Shown piece after piece: positions 43,101 through 50,447 of a stretch of 64,000 nucleotides of DNA. Below the pieces are notes generated by a model. The model was not told the DNA's origin. It worked only from the letters and a program-made list of their open reading frames with translations, and did not search any database. Source of the stretch: Hespellia stercorisuis DSM 15480 (GTDB taxonomy: Bacteria > Bacillota > Clostridia > Lachnospirales > Lachnospiraceae); NCBI RefSeq assembly GCF_900142165.1, contig NZ_FQZY01000009.1, positions 1 to 64,000 of the forward strand, written 5' to 3'. The translations under genes were made by a program, and so were the position numbers. Numbering within the stretch: position 1 is the stretch's first letter; the number at the start of each line of letters is the position of its first letter.

Positions 43101-43200
43101 TCTGAGCATAGAGTAGAATAAAGAAGACCAGAATAAGACCGATGAATTCAAGAAAAATATCAAATGCTAATCGCTTTATGCGTTCTTTTTTACCGTACAT
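40153..43200 (-). CDS. Very large mechanosensitive-channel (MscS) fusion with two extracytoplasmic sensor modules
   Basis: The 1015-residue membrane protein carries two large extracytoplasmic segments of Cache/PDC-like character (about residues 35-265 and 350-590), each bracketed by membrane helices. Further helices and a C-terminal MscS unit follow (about 760-960): the pore helix GLMSLVVGLGAQSLISDILA and the beta-domain segment EFRVGDIVTIGTFRGTVLEIGIRSTKI. It suggests a channel gated by ligand as well as tension. ATG at 43200 follows AGGAGGGGAC and gives MYGKKERIKR. The C-terminus ends in a charged tail. Transcribed alone. Confidence 0.82.
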   Translation of the reverse strand: MYGKKERIKRLAFDIFLEFIGLILVFFILLYAQTRFSISQQKENSAGKLDIAEERLTSYVAQAEDDLAKYDAFSQAKVDTVAYYYKFNIDEIQDMEAMAKQWDLTEMYVLDDDHNVIAAYNGKNLNFNTNSQLSDFLLTLKATTIESTRYYVSQIDAGYRLVGARDIRSLQAKQEEITSLSHSLDTIKVGLKGYIIAVNVDDQTIAYHPKASLIGKTLTEADVDPIVMEDGYAGWAASGGKDFYCESRTSTADPRYQLIAVRPKSMIQDSIMKLVWLGVLVFFLVSVIVIIYIHFIRVEQDQRYMDSHEEMEYIHLGGKIYLNRTIGGRIAHFFLLCLLIMLGASFYLQSLSALSTQFAHYSSKKADIKEIFDSNQVLLEELTAEYNAEYEQRAVNIAYILGKDPSLIDDDKLQTIANRAQIKYIYVFNGDGASVATNGINKDYVLSQDDSSQSYAFWNVVKGHQDALVQEARADDSSEHLFIQYIGVKRQDAKGMVQLAISPERLQNRLRAVQTEHVLQNIAVENNGFTMAVDSKTKKIVYYPDSDWIGRSASKIGLNKNALSDSYIGYQTLDGVKCSLSSMQYNDDYIYIVVPVTAVTSGRLVIALLITGTGFFVLLFIALLSLIGDPRKVLQHEPEDESDQPRKEPKGMFDVVTGSGKVYRVESVLSRWSSKSLWSDLSAEQKIRRVMSLFTALLGIYLLLYMYLNADTYDSTSVISYILHKHWEKVPNIFSLTYIAIIMLETIILANVTMKLISLLVDNMGARAETVARLACNFIKYMSVIGAVFYCLNFVGIKTSTLLASAGLMSLVVGLGAQSLISDILAGIFIVFEGEFRVGDIVTIGTFRGTVLEIGIRSTKIEDFSQDIKIFNNSDITGVVNMTKKYSYAFCDVGIEYNESLERVESVLKRELPLMKERLPEIESGPFYRGVVSLADSCVVIRILAQCQELKRVQLTRDMNREIKLIFDRNHINIPFPQVVVNQPALHGTASDYEKMTASNFVADQKEKTKDIKPQ

Positions 43201-43295
43201 AAAGTCCCCTCCTATTTTTGGCAAAATTGTAAAATCATTATAACAATTGTACCTATTTTATCGTGAAAAATCAACAATTATCGACAGGGATCAGT

Positions 43296-43322
43296 TCATT
43301 TTTGTGAAAATGTGTTATACTA
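43296..43322 (+). promoter_or_regulatory. Possible promoter upstream of the DMT gene
   Basis: TATACT (43317-43322) is preceded by GTTCATTTTTGTGAAAATGTGT, nearly the same context as TATACT at 10497-10502 before fprA (TTTTCATTTTTGAAGATTGTGT). The shared context supports a promoter. The -35 match is weak. Confidence 0.35.
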
Positions 43323-43400
43323 ATGAGCACGCTGATGCGTGTAAGAGAATGAATGTTCTGAAGCTGCGAAGCTGCTGGATGTTCACGGGCAGGCAGCAAA

Positions 43401-43418
43401 GTGGATTGCGAATGTCCG
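43401..43418 (+). repeat. TTGCGAAT-loop hairpin, copy upstream of the DMT gene
   Basis: TGGATTGCGAATGTCCGA folds as GGA/TCC around the conserved loop word TTGCGAATG. The surrounding GCAGCAAAG is shared with the copy at 46815-46845 (minus), GTAGCAAAG. Confidence 0.55.
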
Positions 43419-43480
43419 ATTTACTTGTCTGTGTTAGGCTGTGGCATTTCTGAAATATACAAAAGAAAGATGGATAAAAG

Positions 43481-44419
43481 ATGAAAAGTAAAGAAAAATA
43501 TATGCAGAAGACGCTGGTGGTGTGGTTTGGGGCGTTGATATGCTGCGCATTGTGGGGGAGCGCATTTCCTTGTATTAAGATTGGATATGAACTGTTTGGA
43601 ATCTCGTCGGGGGATACGGCTTCCCAGATTTTGTTTGCGGGCTGCAGGTTTACGCTTGCGGGGATTCTCGCGATTCTTTTGGGCAGTATTTTGAGCAGAA
43701 AGCCGCTGATTCCCCGGAAAGAGTCCTGGGGGAAAATATGCAGACTCAGTATGCTGCAAACTGTTTTGCAGTATCTGTTTTTTTACGTGGGGCTGGCACA
43801 TACCAGCGGTGTGAAGGCTTCTATAATAGGGGGAGTCAATGTGTTTATTGCCATTCTTGTGGCGAGTCTTCTCTTCCGTCAGGAGAAGCTGACAGGACAG
43901 AAGGTTCTGGGATGTGTGATTGGATTCGCGGGGGTGGTGCTGATCAATTTGACGAAGGATGGAATAGATATGAGCATGAGTTTCACTGGAGAGGGCTTTA
44001 TCTTCCTGTCAACCATTGCGTATGCATTCTCTTCGGTGTTTCTGAAACGGTATTCGGAACATGAAAATCCTGTAGTACTCAGCGGGTATCAGTTTGTTCT
44101 GGGAGGGGTTATCATGAGCATCTGCGGCGCGCTTGCAGGCGGGAGCGTGCGTGGCTTCAGCCCGGCTTCGGTGGGCATTCTGATTTATCTGGCACTGATC
44201 TCTGCGGTGGCGTACTCGCTGTGGGGGATCCTGCTCCAGTACAACCCGGTTTCCAAGGTGGCTGTCTTCGGCTTTATGAATCCTGTATTTGGTGTGATCC
44301 TGTCGGCGATTCTGCTTGGGGAGGCCCAGCAGGCAGCGGGATTCAAGAGCGTGATTTCACTGGTGCTTGTCTGCATCGGTATTTATATAGTGAATTATGT
44401 CAGAAAAGAAAAACAATAA
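43481..44419 (+). CDS. DMT superfamily transporter (EamA domains)
   Basis: The 312-residue protein has ten hydrophobic segments in two EamA repeats, with the typical CALWGSAFPCIKIG motif in the first helix and the HTSGVKASIIGGVNVFIAILVA helix region. Members export metabolites or amino acids; the substrate is unknown. A hairpin of the TTGCGAAT-loop family lies 60-80 bp upstream. Start ATG 43481 follows AGATGGATAAAAG, only a weak ribosome-binding site. Confidence 0.88.
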   Translation: MKSKEKYMQKTLVVWFGALICCALWGSAFPCIKIGYELFGISSGDTASQILFAGCRFTLAGILAILLGSILSRKPLIPRKESWGKICRLSMLQTVLQYLFFYVGLAHTSGVKASIIGGVNVFIAILVASLLFRQEKLTGQKVLGCVIGFAGVVLINLTKDGIDMSMSFTGEGFIFLSTIAYAFSSVFLKRYSEHENPVVLSGYQFVLGGVIMSICGALAGGSVRGFSPASVGILIYLALISAVAYSLWGILLQYNPVSKVAVFGFMNPVFGVILSAILLGEAQQAAGFKSVISLVLVCIGIYIVNYVRKEKQ

Positions 44420-44586
44420 GTTGGTTTAAGCCGTCAAATGCTGTATAATATTTCATATGAAGTGAAGAACGGGCCGTTCCGAAGGCGGAGTTGGCGAAGC
44501 GCTTGAACGGCGTGAGCCCGATGTGCGGCTTTGCTTAAAATGGGAACCTGTAAAAGCAAATACAATTCAAGGAGGAAAAGAGAAGC

Positions 44587-44820
44587 ATGGAAAATCTAAA
44601 AAAAGTATTTAAAATGGTGGAGATGTTTTTTAATCGTGACTGGACTTTCTGGGAGAAGGTTCTGATGGTCGCAGACTGCATTTTGTTTGGAATACTGCTG
44701 GGGGCGATCTGGTCTCCCAAGCGTGAGAAATCCACGGCGTTCGGCAGCTTTAACAGTGGCAATGGATGCGGGAATATAGCTGATAAAAAAGCGGATGCTG
44801 ATGACGAGAACGAGGAATAG
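44587..44820 (+). CDS. Small single-pass membrane protein
   Basis: The 77-residue protein has one hydrophobic helix (about residues 24-42, VLMVADCILFGILLGAIW) and an acidic C-terminus. No family is recognised. A GGAGGAAAAG ribosome-binding site precedes the ATG, and the next small gene starts 20 bp later, supporting a two-gene unit. Confidence 0.6.
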   Translation: MENLKKVFKMVEMFFNRDWTFWEKVLMVADCILFGILLGAIWSPKREKSTAFGSFNSGNGCGNIADKKADADDENEE

Positions 44821-44840
44821 TAGACAGGGTCGGGGAGAAG

Positions 44841-45023
44841 ATGAGCAGAGTATCGAAATGTGAGGATTGTGCAAACTACGAGTATGATGAGGAGTGCGAA
44901 TACTATGTCTGCCAGCAGAACCTGGATGAGGATGAGATGATGCGCTTTGTGCAGGGAGATTTTACAGAATGTCCTTATTATCAGACGAGTGATGAATATA
45001 AAATTGTGCGCAGTCAAATGTAA
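44841..45023 (+). CDS. Small cysteine-rich protein (DUF6472-like)
   Basis: The 60-residue acidic protein has Cys pairs CEDCANYEYDEECEYYVC and a later CPYY, arranged like a compact metal-binding knuckle. Such proteins are widespread in Lachnospiraceae (DUF6472) with unknown function. It follows the small membrane-protein gene closely. Confidence 0.7.
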   Translation: MSRVSKCEDCANYEYDEECEYYVCQQNLDEDEMMRFVQGDFTECPYYQTSDEYKIVRSQM

Positions 45024-45034
45024 AGCTGAGAGAA

Positions 45035-45090
45035 GTCCGCGAGTGAGATGAAGCAGAGCGGAATCGAACGGCACTGCGGATGACATGATA
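45035..45090 (+). repeat. Dispersed structured element, copy 3 (3' half only)
   Basis: This copy matches the 3' half of copies 1 and 2 over GTCCGCGAGTGAGATGAAGCAG through GCACTGCGGATGACAT, almost identical to copy 1. The 5' half and variable hairpin are missing. An inverted-repeat-bounded insert begins 3 bp after it. Confidence 0.7.
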
Positions 45091-45272
45091 TAAGGGGCTG
45101 TCGCACTAAGTAATTAGTGGGCAGCTCCTTTTAGCGTCTTTCATAGCTCGTTTTGAAGCTCCGGACGCAATTGTGTAGACCCGTAAATTTGAAAAAAGCA
45201 TTTGAGGAATAATAAAAAACGCCTTGCAATTTTATTTCTCTAAACCATCTCTTATATTTTTAAATTATGCTA

Positions 45273-45303
45273 TTGACTTTACACCGAGTGTATAGTTTAT
45301 ACT
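45273..45303 (+). promoter_or_regulatory. MerR-type promoter with 19-bp spacer and dyad
   Basis: TTGACT (45273-45278) and TATACT (45298-45303) are separated by 19 bp, and CTTTACAC-cga-GTGTATAG forms a near-perfect dyad between them. Long spacers with a central dyad are the hallmark of promoters activated by MerR-family proteins through DNA distortion. No MerR gene is in the window. Confidence 0.65.
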
Positions 45304-45354
45304 TGAATAAGGTCGGATATGCCGTAGGCCAAATTCAAACAGGAAGATAGAAGT

Positions 45355-45432
45355 ATGAAAGCAAGTTGCAGTAGTTTTACCTGCCGATCATCAGATGGAA
45401 AATATTTGTACAGAAAGAAGGAATCTCTTTGA
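45355..45432 (+). CDS. Possible 25-residue leader or gene fragment
   Basis: ATG 45355 follows AGGAAGATAG and encodes MKASCSSFTCRSSDGKYLYR... (25 residues). Its TGA overlaps the TTG start of the next gene, so translation may be coupled. CSSFTCRSSDGKYLY weakly resembles the N-terminus of choloylglycine-hydrolase-type Ntn enzymes, so it could be a decayed fragment. Confidence 0.35.
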   Translation: MKASCSSFTCRSSDGKYLYRKKESL

Positions 45433-45749
45433 TTGATTTATTAAAGGATTTATTAAAAACATTCGTTTACGGCACACTTGAATTTTTTGCGGATATAACA
45501 ATTTCAAACGGTACACGAGGGTTTATTGAGAAGGATAAAGACTCATCCTCAAAATGGAAAAGGATATTTCAAAGAATATGTTTTTTGATAACTTTACTTT
45601 TCATAGGATTCTTTTTGGTTTTGGGGCTTTTGGGATTTAAGCACAAAAACCTTGGCGAAGCATTAATAGCGGTATTAATAGCAATAGGAATAAGTTTCTG
45701 TCTTATTGTTGTGAAAATTGATGTAAAAGATAAAGGAAGGAAAAAATAA
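45429..45749 (+). CDS. Hypothetical two-helix membrane protein in the insert
   Basis: The 106-residue protein has two adjacent hydrophobic helices (about residues 49-70 and 78-97) and Lys-rich ends. It likely starts at TTG 45429, eight nt after AAGAAGG, since no ATG is available. It has no recognised family. Codon use and A/T content differ from neighbouring chromosomal genes, which fits import with the bounded element. A MerR-type promoter lies upstream, so expression may respond to a stress or drug signal. Confidence 0.5.
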   Translation: MIDLLKDLLKTFVYGTLEFFADITISNGTRGFIEKDKDSSSKWKRIFQRICFLITLLFIGFFLVLGLLGFKHKNLGEALIAVLIAIGISFCLIVVKIDVKDKGRKK

Positions 45750-45860
45750 TGAAATTATGTTTGAGGAAATTTGCAAGAAATAAAGAGCTGCACACCGCTG
45801 AATTTAATCAGCTGGTGCGACAGCCCCTAAAATATAACGTTCCAGAGCAGTCACTCTGAA

Positions 45861-46721
45861 TTATCTGGACTCCCAGCGTCCGGATGCACCACAGGGGAGA
45901 ACAAGCCCGTTTGAGCTGACGGGAAGTCCGATCTCCTGGGAGTCTACGGTACCGTTGTGTTTCTTCAGTTCGGTGGCCAGCATGTAAGTGAGAACTGCTG
46001 GTGCGAGTCCGGTCGTGTAGGAATTGACCAGGAAGAACAACGGATCGTCAGACAGTATGTTTGCACACAGTTTAATAAGAGGATGAATGGCATCCTCGAT
46101 CTTCCAGATCTCACCCTTCGGGCCGCGTCCGTAGGACGGCGGATCCATGATGATGGCATCGTAGGTATTGCCGCGGCGGATCTCCCGCTCTACGAATTTC
46201 ACACAGTCGTCTACCAGCCAGCGGATCGGAGCCTCGCCGAGGCCGGAGGACACTGCATTCTCTTTTGCCCAGTTTACCATGCCCTTGGAGGCGTCCACGT
46301 GAGTGACATTCGCACCAGCTGCAGCTGCTGCAAGCGTTGCTCCGCCTGTGTATGCGAACAGGTTCAATACTTTGACCGGGCGTCCGGCATTCTTGATTTT
46401 TTTGGAAAACCAGTCCCAGTTGGTTGCCTGCTCCGGGAAAAGTCCGGTGTGTTTGAAGTTAAAAGGCTTCAGGTTGAAGGTGAGATCCTTGTACTGGATC
46501 TGCCACTGCTGCGGAAGGTCGAAAAACTCCCATTCGCCGCCGCCCTTTTTGCTGCGGTGGTAATGTCCGTTCGGATGTTTCCACCCTTTTTCTTCCTTCG
46601 GCGTATCCCAGATCACCTGCGGATCCGGACGAATCAGGAGATAGTCACCCCAGCGTTCCAATTTTTCTCCGTTAGATGAATCTATTACTTCATAATCATT
46701 CCATTCATTTGCTACCCACAT
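45861..46721 (-). CDS. Class I SAM-dependent methyltransferase (rRNA/RlmI-like)
   Basis: The 286-residue protein has a SAM-binding region VLNLFAYTGGATLAAAAAGANVTHVDAS (motif I and acidic end of beta 2) and the DPPSYGRGP catalytic motif typical of rRNA cytosine-5 methyltransferases of the RlmI/RlmK type. The N-terminal 85 residues form a small domain rich in aromatic residues, in place of the PUA domain. The exact target is unknown. ATG follows GGAACATTTT. It is transcribed alone. Confidence 0.85.
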   Translation of the reverse strand: MWVANEWNDYEVIDSSNGEKLERWGDYLLIRPDPQVIWDTPKEEKGWKHPNGHYHRSKKGGGEWEFFDLPQQWQIQYKDLTFNLKPFNFKHTGLFPEQATNWDWFSKKIKNAGRPVKVLNLFAYTGGATLAAAAAGANVTHVDASKGMVNWAKENAVSSGLGEAPIRWLVDDCVKFVEREIRRGNTYDAIIMDPPSYGRGPKGEIWKIEDAIHPLIKLCANILSDDPLFFLVNSYTTGLAPAVLTYMLATELKKHNGTVDSQEIGLPVSSNGLVLPCGASGRWESR

Positions 46722-46811
46722 AAAATGTTCCTTTCTGTTGCTGGTAAAATGTACAGCAGTAATATTCTTACATTATTATATACGTTGTTTGCGCTTATAC
46801 CCGATGCAGTC

Positions 46812-46845
46812 AAAACGGATATTCGCAATCCGCTTTGCTACTTGC
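46812..46845 (-). repeat. TTGCGAAT-loop hairpin, copy upstream of the methyltransferase
   Basis: On the minus strand AGCAAAGCGGATTGCGAATATCCG folds as CGGAT/ATCCG around TGCGAAT. Loop and flanking words match the copy at 43398-43418. It lies about 95 bp before the methyltransferase start. Confidence 0.6.
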
Positions 46846-46872
46846 TCATAACCTCATAGCAGTTATGCTACT

Positions 46873-46957
46873 TGTCGGCAGGAGTTTGAACTCCTACTGA
46901 CACAAGCAAGTCCCCATCTCCCCCCCCACTTAGTGTTCTTCACACTTGAAGTGGGGG
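46873..46957. mobile_element. Hairpin pair resembling an IS200/IS605-type end, no gene left
   Basis: First hairpin: TGTCGGCAGGAGT with ACTCCTACTGACA (46873-46902), 12 of 13 paired. Second: CCCCCACTTAGTGT with ACACTTGAAGTGGGGG (46923-46957), followed by ATTTTCTTGATG. Subterminal hairpins with this GTGGGGG-ATTTTCTTGA pattern are typical of IS200/IS605 ends, but no tnpA or tnpB frame is nearby. It is probably a relic or a noncoding derivative. Confidence 0.4.
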
Positions 46958-47091
46958 ATTTTCTTGATGAGGTTAAAATGTCAACTGCGGTCGCGGGCAT
47001 CTGCGGAGTACCAAGGTTCCTCCACCTGCGGCGGACCTCTTCCAGGTACGAGTTTAATATACATTTTCGCACAGAAAGTCGGGATTGTAAA

Positions 47092-47217
47092 GCACTGGAG
47101 GCAAGAAACGTTCATAGAGCAGCACTGGAGGGCAAGAAACGATCATGGAGCAGCACTGGAGAGCAAGAAACGTTCATAGAGCAGCACCGGAGGGCGAGAA
47201 ACGTCCATATTAGCAGC
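47092..47217. repeat. 30-32-bp tandem repeat, four copies
   Basis: Units start at 47092, 47122, 47153 and 47184, each GCACTGGAG-GCAAGAAACGTTCATAGAGCA with small changes. Lengths are 30, 31, 31 and 32 bp, so no reading frame is kept. The array ends in a CGGCAAAACGAA hairpin region (47243-47288). Confidence 0.85.
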
Positions 47218-47242
47218 GGACGTTGGCGGAGAAGTCTTACGG

Positions 47243-47288
47243 CAAAACGAAAAAAGCCATCGCCAATGCGACAGCTTCTTTCGTTTTG
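47243..47288. repeat. Hairpin after the tandem array
   Basis: CAAAACGAA (47243-47251) pairs with TTCGTTTTG (47280-47288), with AGC/GCT and TCGC/GCGA stems inside. It is followed by GTATG rather than a T-run. Confidence 0.55.
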
Positions 47289-47454
47289 GTATGTCATTGA
47301 GAGGTTTTCTCGTTGCCACGCAGTTTGTATGTATATACAAATCTGGGGAATTTCCTTTTTAAAACAGATGCATCCGAAAAAAATCGTAAGTATCTGCACA
47401 CGTATCAGAGTTTACCTCTGACACATGCTATAGGATGTATATATTAATTGGAGT

Positions 47455-47600
47455 TATCTCTGCAAGGCGGTTCTTGGGGAAAACTGTCGGCAGAGATTTA
47501 ACTGCAATAGCAACCAATTGGTCAGGGCGGGGGAATGTGCCACCCGCAGCTTATAAATAAAAAAGACGGTTTCCGCATTGGAAACCGCCTTTGGTTTTTA
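47455..47600 (+). ncRNA. Possible small RNA ending in an intrinsic terminator
   Basis: ATCTCTGC/GCAGAGAT, an AACCAATTGGT palindrome and GCGGG/CCCGC hairpins precede a good terminator (CGGTTTCC/GGAAACCG, 47567-47587, then TTTGGTTTTT). No gene lies between, so a short RNA is one explanation. The GGGGGAATGTGCCAC word resembles REP-type motifs elsewhere in the window, so a decayed mobile element is the alternative. Confidence 0.35.
47561..47600 (+). terminator. Intrinsic terminator in the gap before rpsJ
   Basis: An 8-bp perfect stem CGGTTTCC/GGAAACCG with a 5-nt loop is extended by flanking A/T pairs and followed by TTTGGTTTTT. It isolates the ribosomal-protein promoter from upstream transcription. 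Confidence 0.8.
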
Positions 47601-47886
47601 TAAGTTGAACATAATATACCACCGGAAAAGTGATGTGTCAATAGGAAAAGAGAAAATTATAAAATACATTGCAAAGTTGGCATAAAATCGCAGACTCGCC
47701 GGGGACGTGCCACAGCCAGCCAGATAAAATGTACCACAAGGTTTGCGGGTGAACCCGGAATATGTTATATTAATGAAGCTGAACACAAACACATAACCTT
47801 TTGACCCTGGTCTGGTATTATAATATAGAAGAAAGACAAACAAAAAGGATTGTACTGAAAAAAATACAATATTTCAAAAAAAAGGC

Positions 47887-47915
47887 TTGAAATAAAATTC
47901 CATATCTTATATACT
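47887..47915 (+). promoter_or_regulatory. Promoter of the ribosomal-protein cluster
   Basis: TTGAAA (47887-47892) and TATACT (47910-47915) are spaced by 17 bp. The start would be near 47922, giving a leader of about 240 nt before rpsJ. Confidence 0.7.
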
Positions 47916-47921
47916 AATAGG

Positions 47922-48159
47922 GCTGTGACATGATAGCGTTGAAGCGTGAGGTTGCTGCAAGACGAAGAATACTTTGGACTGCAGGTTTTCCGTGGAGCGA
48001 ATGTCAAGTTAGGAAACTGGCGACAAGTCACTGTACGAATCAATAACGTCCACTGAAATGTGGAAACAACGTGTGAGTTACTCACGACACACACGGGAGA
48101 GTGTACAGTCACCGCTTGTCGTACTGATGTTAAAGTACGAAAAGGAGGCGACTTTTTTT
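47922..48159 (+). promoter_or_regulatory. Long structured leader of the S10 operon
   Basis: The 240-nt leader contains several pairable segments, for example GTGAGTTACTCAC (48070-48082) and GTACAGTCACCGCTTGTCGTAC (48114-48125 region), and ends with AAAAGGAGG before rpsJ. Long leaders of this operon bind ribosomal protein L4 in other bacteria; whether that holds here is not shown by the sequence. Confidence 0.5.
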
Positions 48160-48477
48160 ATGGCAAGTCAAGTAATGAGAATCACATTGAAGGCATATGA
48201 TCACCAACTGGTAGATGCATCTGCAAAGAAAATCATCGAAACTGTAAAGAAGAACGGAGCACAGGTGAGTGGACCTGTACCACTTCCAACTAAGAAGGAA
48301 GTAGTTACAATTCTGAGAGCGGTACACAAGTACAAAGACTCAAGAGAACAGTTCGAGCAGAGAACTCATAAGAGACTTATCGACATTATGACACCAACAC
48401 AGAAGACTGTTGATGCATTATCCAGATTGGAAATGCCGGCTGGTGTATATATCGATATCAAAATGAAGAACAAATAA
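48160..48477 (+). CDS. rpsJ: 30S ribosomal protein S10
   Basis: The 105-residue protein of the 30S head doubles as a transcription antitermination factor (NusE). It is recognised by [13 protein letters not shown] and the [17 protein letters not shown] loop, with RTHKRLIDI following. ATG 48160 lies 12 nt after AAAAGGAGG, a slightly long spacing; upstream in-frame ATGs lie in the leader. First gene of the cluster. Confidence 0.97.
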   Translation: MASQVMRITLKAYDHQLVDASAKKIIETVKKNGAQVSGPVPLPTKKEVVTILRAVHKYKDSREQFEQRTHKRLIDIMTPTQKTVDALSRLEMPAGVYIDIKMKNK

Positions 48478-48611
48478 ACCTGGAGCACTTGGTGAATCGA
48501 ACTTCATTGCTCTCTAAAATGAGAGTAACACATTAAACAGACAGTAAGATCCTATATGTAGGATGATCGCAGAACAACGCGATCCGCTGTATATTACAGG
48601 AGGTAGTAATA

Positions 48612-49292
48612 ATGAAGAAAGCTATTTTAGCTACGAAAGTCGGAATGACTCAAATCTTCAACGAAGACGGAGTATTGACTCCGGTAACCGTATTACAGGC
48701 TGGTCCTTGTGTGGTAACACAGGTTAAAACAGTTGAGAATGACGGCTATAGCGCAGTTCAGGTTGGTTTTGTTGACAAGAAAGAAAAGATTGTTAACACA
48801 GACAAGAACGGCAAAAAAGAAATCACACACAGACACGGTGTGACAAAAGCTGAAAAAGGACACTTTGATAAAGCTGGTGTTTCAGGAAAGAGATTTGTAA
48901 AAGAGTTCAAGTTTGACAATGCCGAGGAATACACACTGGCTCAGGAGATCAAAGCTGACATCTTTGCAGCAGGCGACAAGATTGACGCAACTGCAGTATC
49001 CAAAGGTAAAGGCTTCCAGGGCGCAATCAAGCGTCATAACCAGAGCAGAGGACCTATGACTCATGGTTCTAAATTCCATCGTCATGCAGGTTCCAATGGT
49101 TCTGCATCAGATCCGAGTAAAGTATTCAAGGGTAAAAAGATGCCGGGACACATGGGAAGCAAACAAATCACAATTCAAAATCTTGAAATTGTTAGAGTAG
49201 ATGCCGAGAAAAACTTACTCTTAGTAAAAGGTGCAGTACCTGGCCCTAAGAAATCTTTAGTAACAATTAAAGAATCAGTAAAGGCAAACTAG
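48612..49292 (+). CDS. rplC: 50S ribosomal protein L3
   Basis: The 226-residue protein is an early assembly protein near the peptidyl-transferase centre. [12 protein letters not shown] at the N-terminus and the extended loop region [19 protein letters not shown] with MPGHMG are diagnostic. A 134-bp gap with a GAGCACTTGGTG motif and a TCCTATATGTAGGA hairpin separates it from rpsJ. It has an ACAGGAGG site. Confidence 0.97.
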   Translation: MKKAILATKVGMTQIFNEDGVLTPVTVLQAGPCVVTQVKTVENDGYSAVQVGFVDKKEKIVNTDKNGKKEITHRHGVTKAEKGHFDKAGVSGKRFVKEFKFDNAEEYTLAQEIKADIFAAGDKIDATAVSKGKGFQGAIKRHNQSRGPMTHGSKFHRHAGSNGSASDPSKVFKGKKMPGHMGSKQITIQNLEIVRVDAEKNLLLVKGAVPGPKKSLVTIKESVKAN

Positions 49293-49319
49293 TCTTACTA
49301 GGAAAGGAGGAACACACAG

Positions 49320-49940
49320 ATGGCAAACGTATCTGTTTATAATATCGAAGGTAAAGAAGTTGGAACCATGGACTTAAACGATGCTGTATTTGGTGTTGAA
49401 GTTAACGAGCACTTAGTACACATGGCAGTAGTCAGCCAGCTCGCGAATAAACGTCAGGGAACACAGAAAGCGAAAACTCGTTCAGAAGTTTCCGGCGGCG
49501 GAAGAAAACCATGGAGACAGAAAGGAACCGGTCATGCTAGACAGGGATCCACAAGATCTCCACAGTGGACAGGCGGTGGAGTTGTATTTGCTCCAACACC
49601 AAGAGACTATTCTTTCAAATTGAACAAAAAAGAAAAGAGAGCTGCTCTCAAATCAGTTCTTACTTCTAAAGTGGCAGAGAATAAATTCATCGTGGTTGAC
49701 GAGATCAACTTTGATGAGGTCAAGACAAAGAATTTCCAGAATGTATTAAACAACTTAGAGGTATCTAAAGCATTAGTAGTATTAGAGGATGGAAACACAA
49801 ACGCTGAGATTTCTGCAAGAAATATCGCTGATGTGAAGACAGCTCACACGAATACGATCAATGTATTTGATGTCTTAAAATACAACACAGTAATCGTAAC
49901 GAAAGCTGCTGTTGCAACTATCGAGGAGGTGTACGCATAA
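49320..49940 (+). CDS. rplD: 50S ribosomal protein L4
   Basis: The 206-residue protein lines the exit tunnel; in E. coli it also represses the S10 operon through its leader. The tunnel loop [24 protein letters not shown] is clear. It has an AAAGGAGG site and its stop overlaps the rplW ATG by one base, so the two are translationally coupled. Confidence 0.97.
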   Translation: MANVSVYNIEGKEVGTMDLNDAVFGVEVNEHLVHMAVVSQLANKRQGTQKAKTRSEVSGGGRKPWRQKGTGHARQGSTRSPQWTGGGVVFAPTPRDYSFKLNKKEKRAALKSVLTSKVAENKFIVVDEINFDEVKTKNFQNVLNNLEVSKALVVLEDGNTNAEISARNIADVKTAHTNTINVFDVLKYNTVIVTKAAVATIEEVYA

Positions 49941-50239
49941 TGGCAAATATTCAATATTATGATGTAATCCTTAAACCAGTAGTTACAGAGAAGAGCATGA
50001 ATCTGATGGCTGACAAGAAATATACTTTCTTAGTTCATACAGAGGCAACAAAATCTCAGGTAAAAGAAGCTGTAGAAAAAATGTTCCAGGGAACAAAAGT
50101 AAAAAACGTTAACACGATGAATCTTGACGGCAAGAACAAGAGACGTGGAACGACAACAGGAAAGACAGCCAAGACAAAGAAAGCGATCGTTCAGCTGACA
50201 GAAGACAGCGCAGAGATCGAGATCTTTGAGGGATTATAA
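49940..50239 (+). CDS. rplW: 50S ribosomal protein L23
   Basis: The 99-residue protein at the tunnel exit docks trigger factor and [18 protein letters not shown] and the C-terminal [20 protein letters not shown] match the family. It is coupled to rplD. A 208-bp gap follows, holding the first copy of the covarying hairpin family. Confidence 0.96.
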   Translation: MANIQYYDVILKPVVTEKSMNLMADKKYTFLVHTEATKSQVKEAVEKMFQGTKVKNVNTMNLDGKNKRRGTTTGKTAKTKKAIVQLTEDSAEIEIFEGL

Positions 50240-50287
50240 GACTTGCTGAAGGCAAGCAAAGCGCAGGCTGAAGCTTAGTCGGATCCC

Positions 50288-50332
50288 GTTCGGAGAACTT
50301 GGCGAGGTATTATCGAGCCTAGTGAAGCGAAC
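50288..50332 (+). repeat. Ribosomal-cluster hairpin family, copy A (rplW-rplB gap)
   Basis: The outer stem is GTTCG (50288-50292) with CGAAC (50328-50332). The inner stem is CTTGGC with GCCTAG. The GA...GA words next to the inner stem are conserved among copies. The copy is followed by ATCC and a CGCGCGAAAGCGCGC hairpin. Confidence 0.65.
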
Positions 50333-50447
50333 ATCCGCGCGAAAGCGCGCATATGATTGACTTTGAAAAACGAAATCAATCAAGAGTAACCAATAATACG
50401 GAAAGAAACCGTGACAATAAACAATCAACACGAAAGGAGTGACAATA

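Larger units (their letters stand above)
45093..45828. mobile_element. 736-bp insert bounded by inverted repeats
   Basis: AGGGGCTGTCGCAC (45093-45106) and its exact reverse complement GTGCGACAGCCCCT (45815-45828) bound an A/T-rich segment unlike its flanks. Each end can also fold alone (GGGGCTG with CAGCTCC; GAGCTG with CAGCCCC). The segment carries a MerR-type promoter, a short reading frame and a 106-codon gene, but no transposase. No clean target duplication is visible. It is probably a non-autonomous cargo element or the remains of an insertion sequence. Confidence 0.6.

Noticed and set aside
47092-47217. CRISPR-like appearance of the 30-32-bp array
   Set aside because: Same reason: head-to-tail degenerate units with no spacers and no cas genes.
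47525-47555. T-box-like GGGTGGCAC on the minus strand
   Set aside because: No Stem I, no specifier loop and no downstream aminoacyl-tRNA synthetase or amino-acid gene on that strand. The word fits the REP-like family better.
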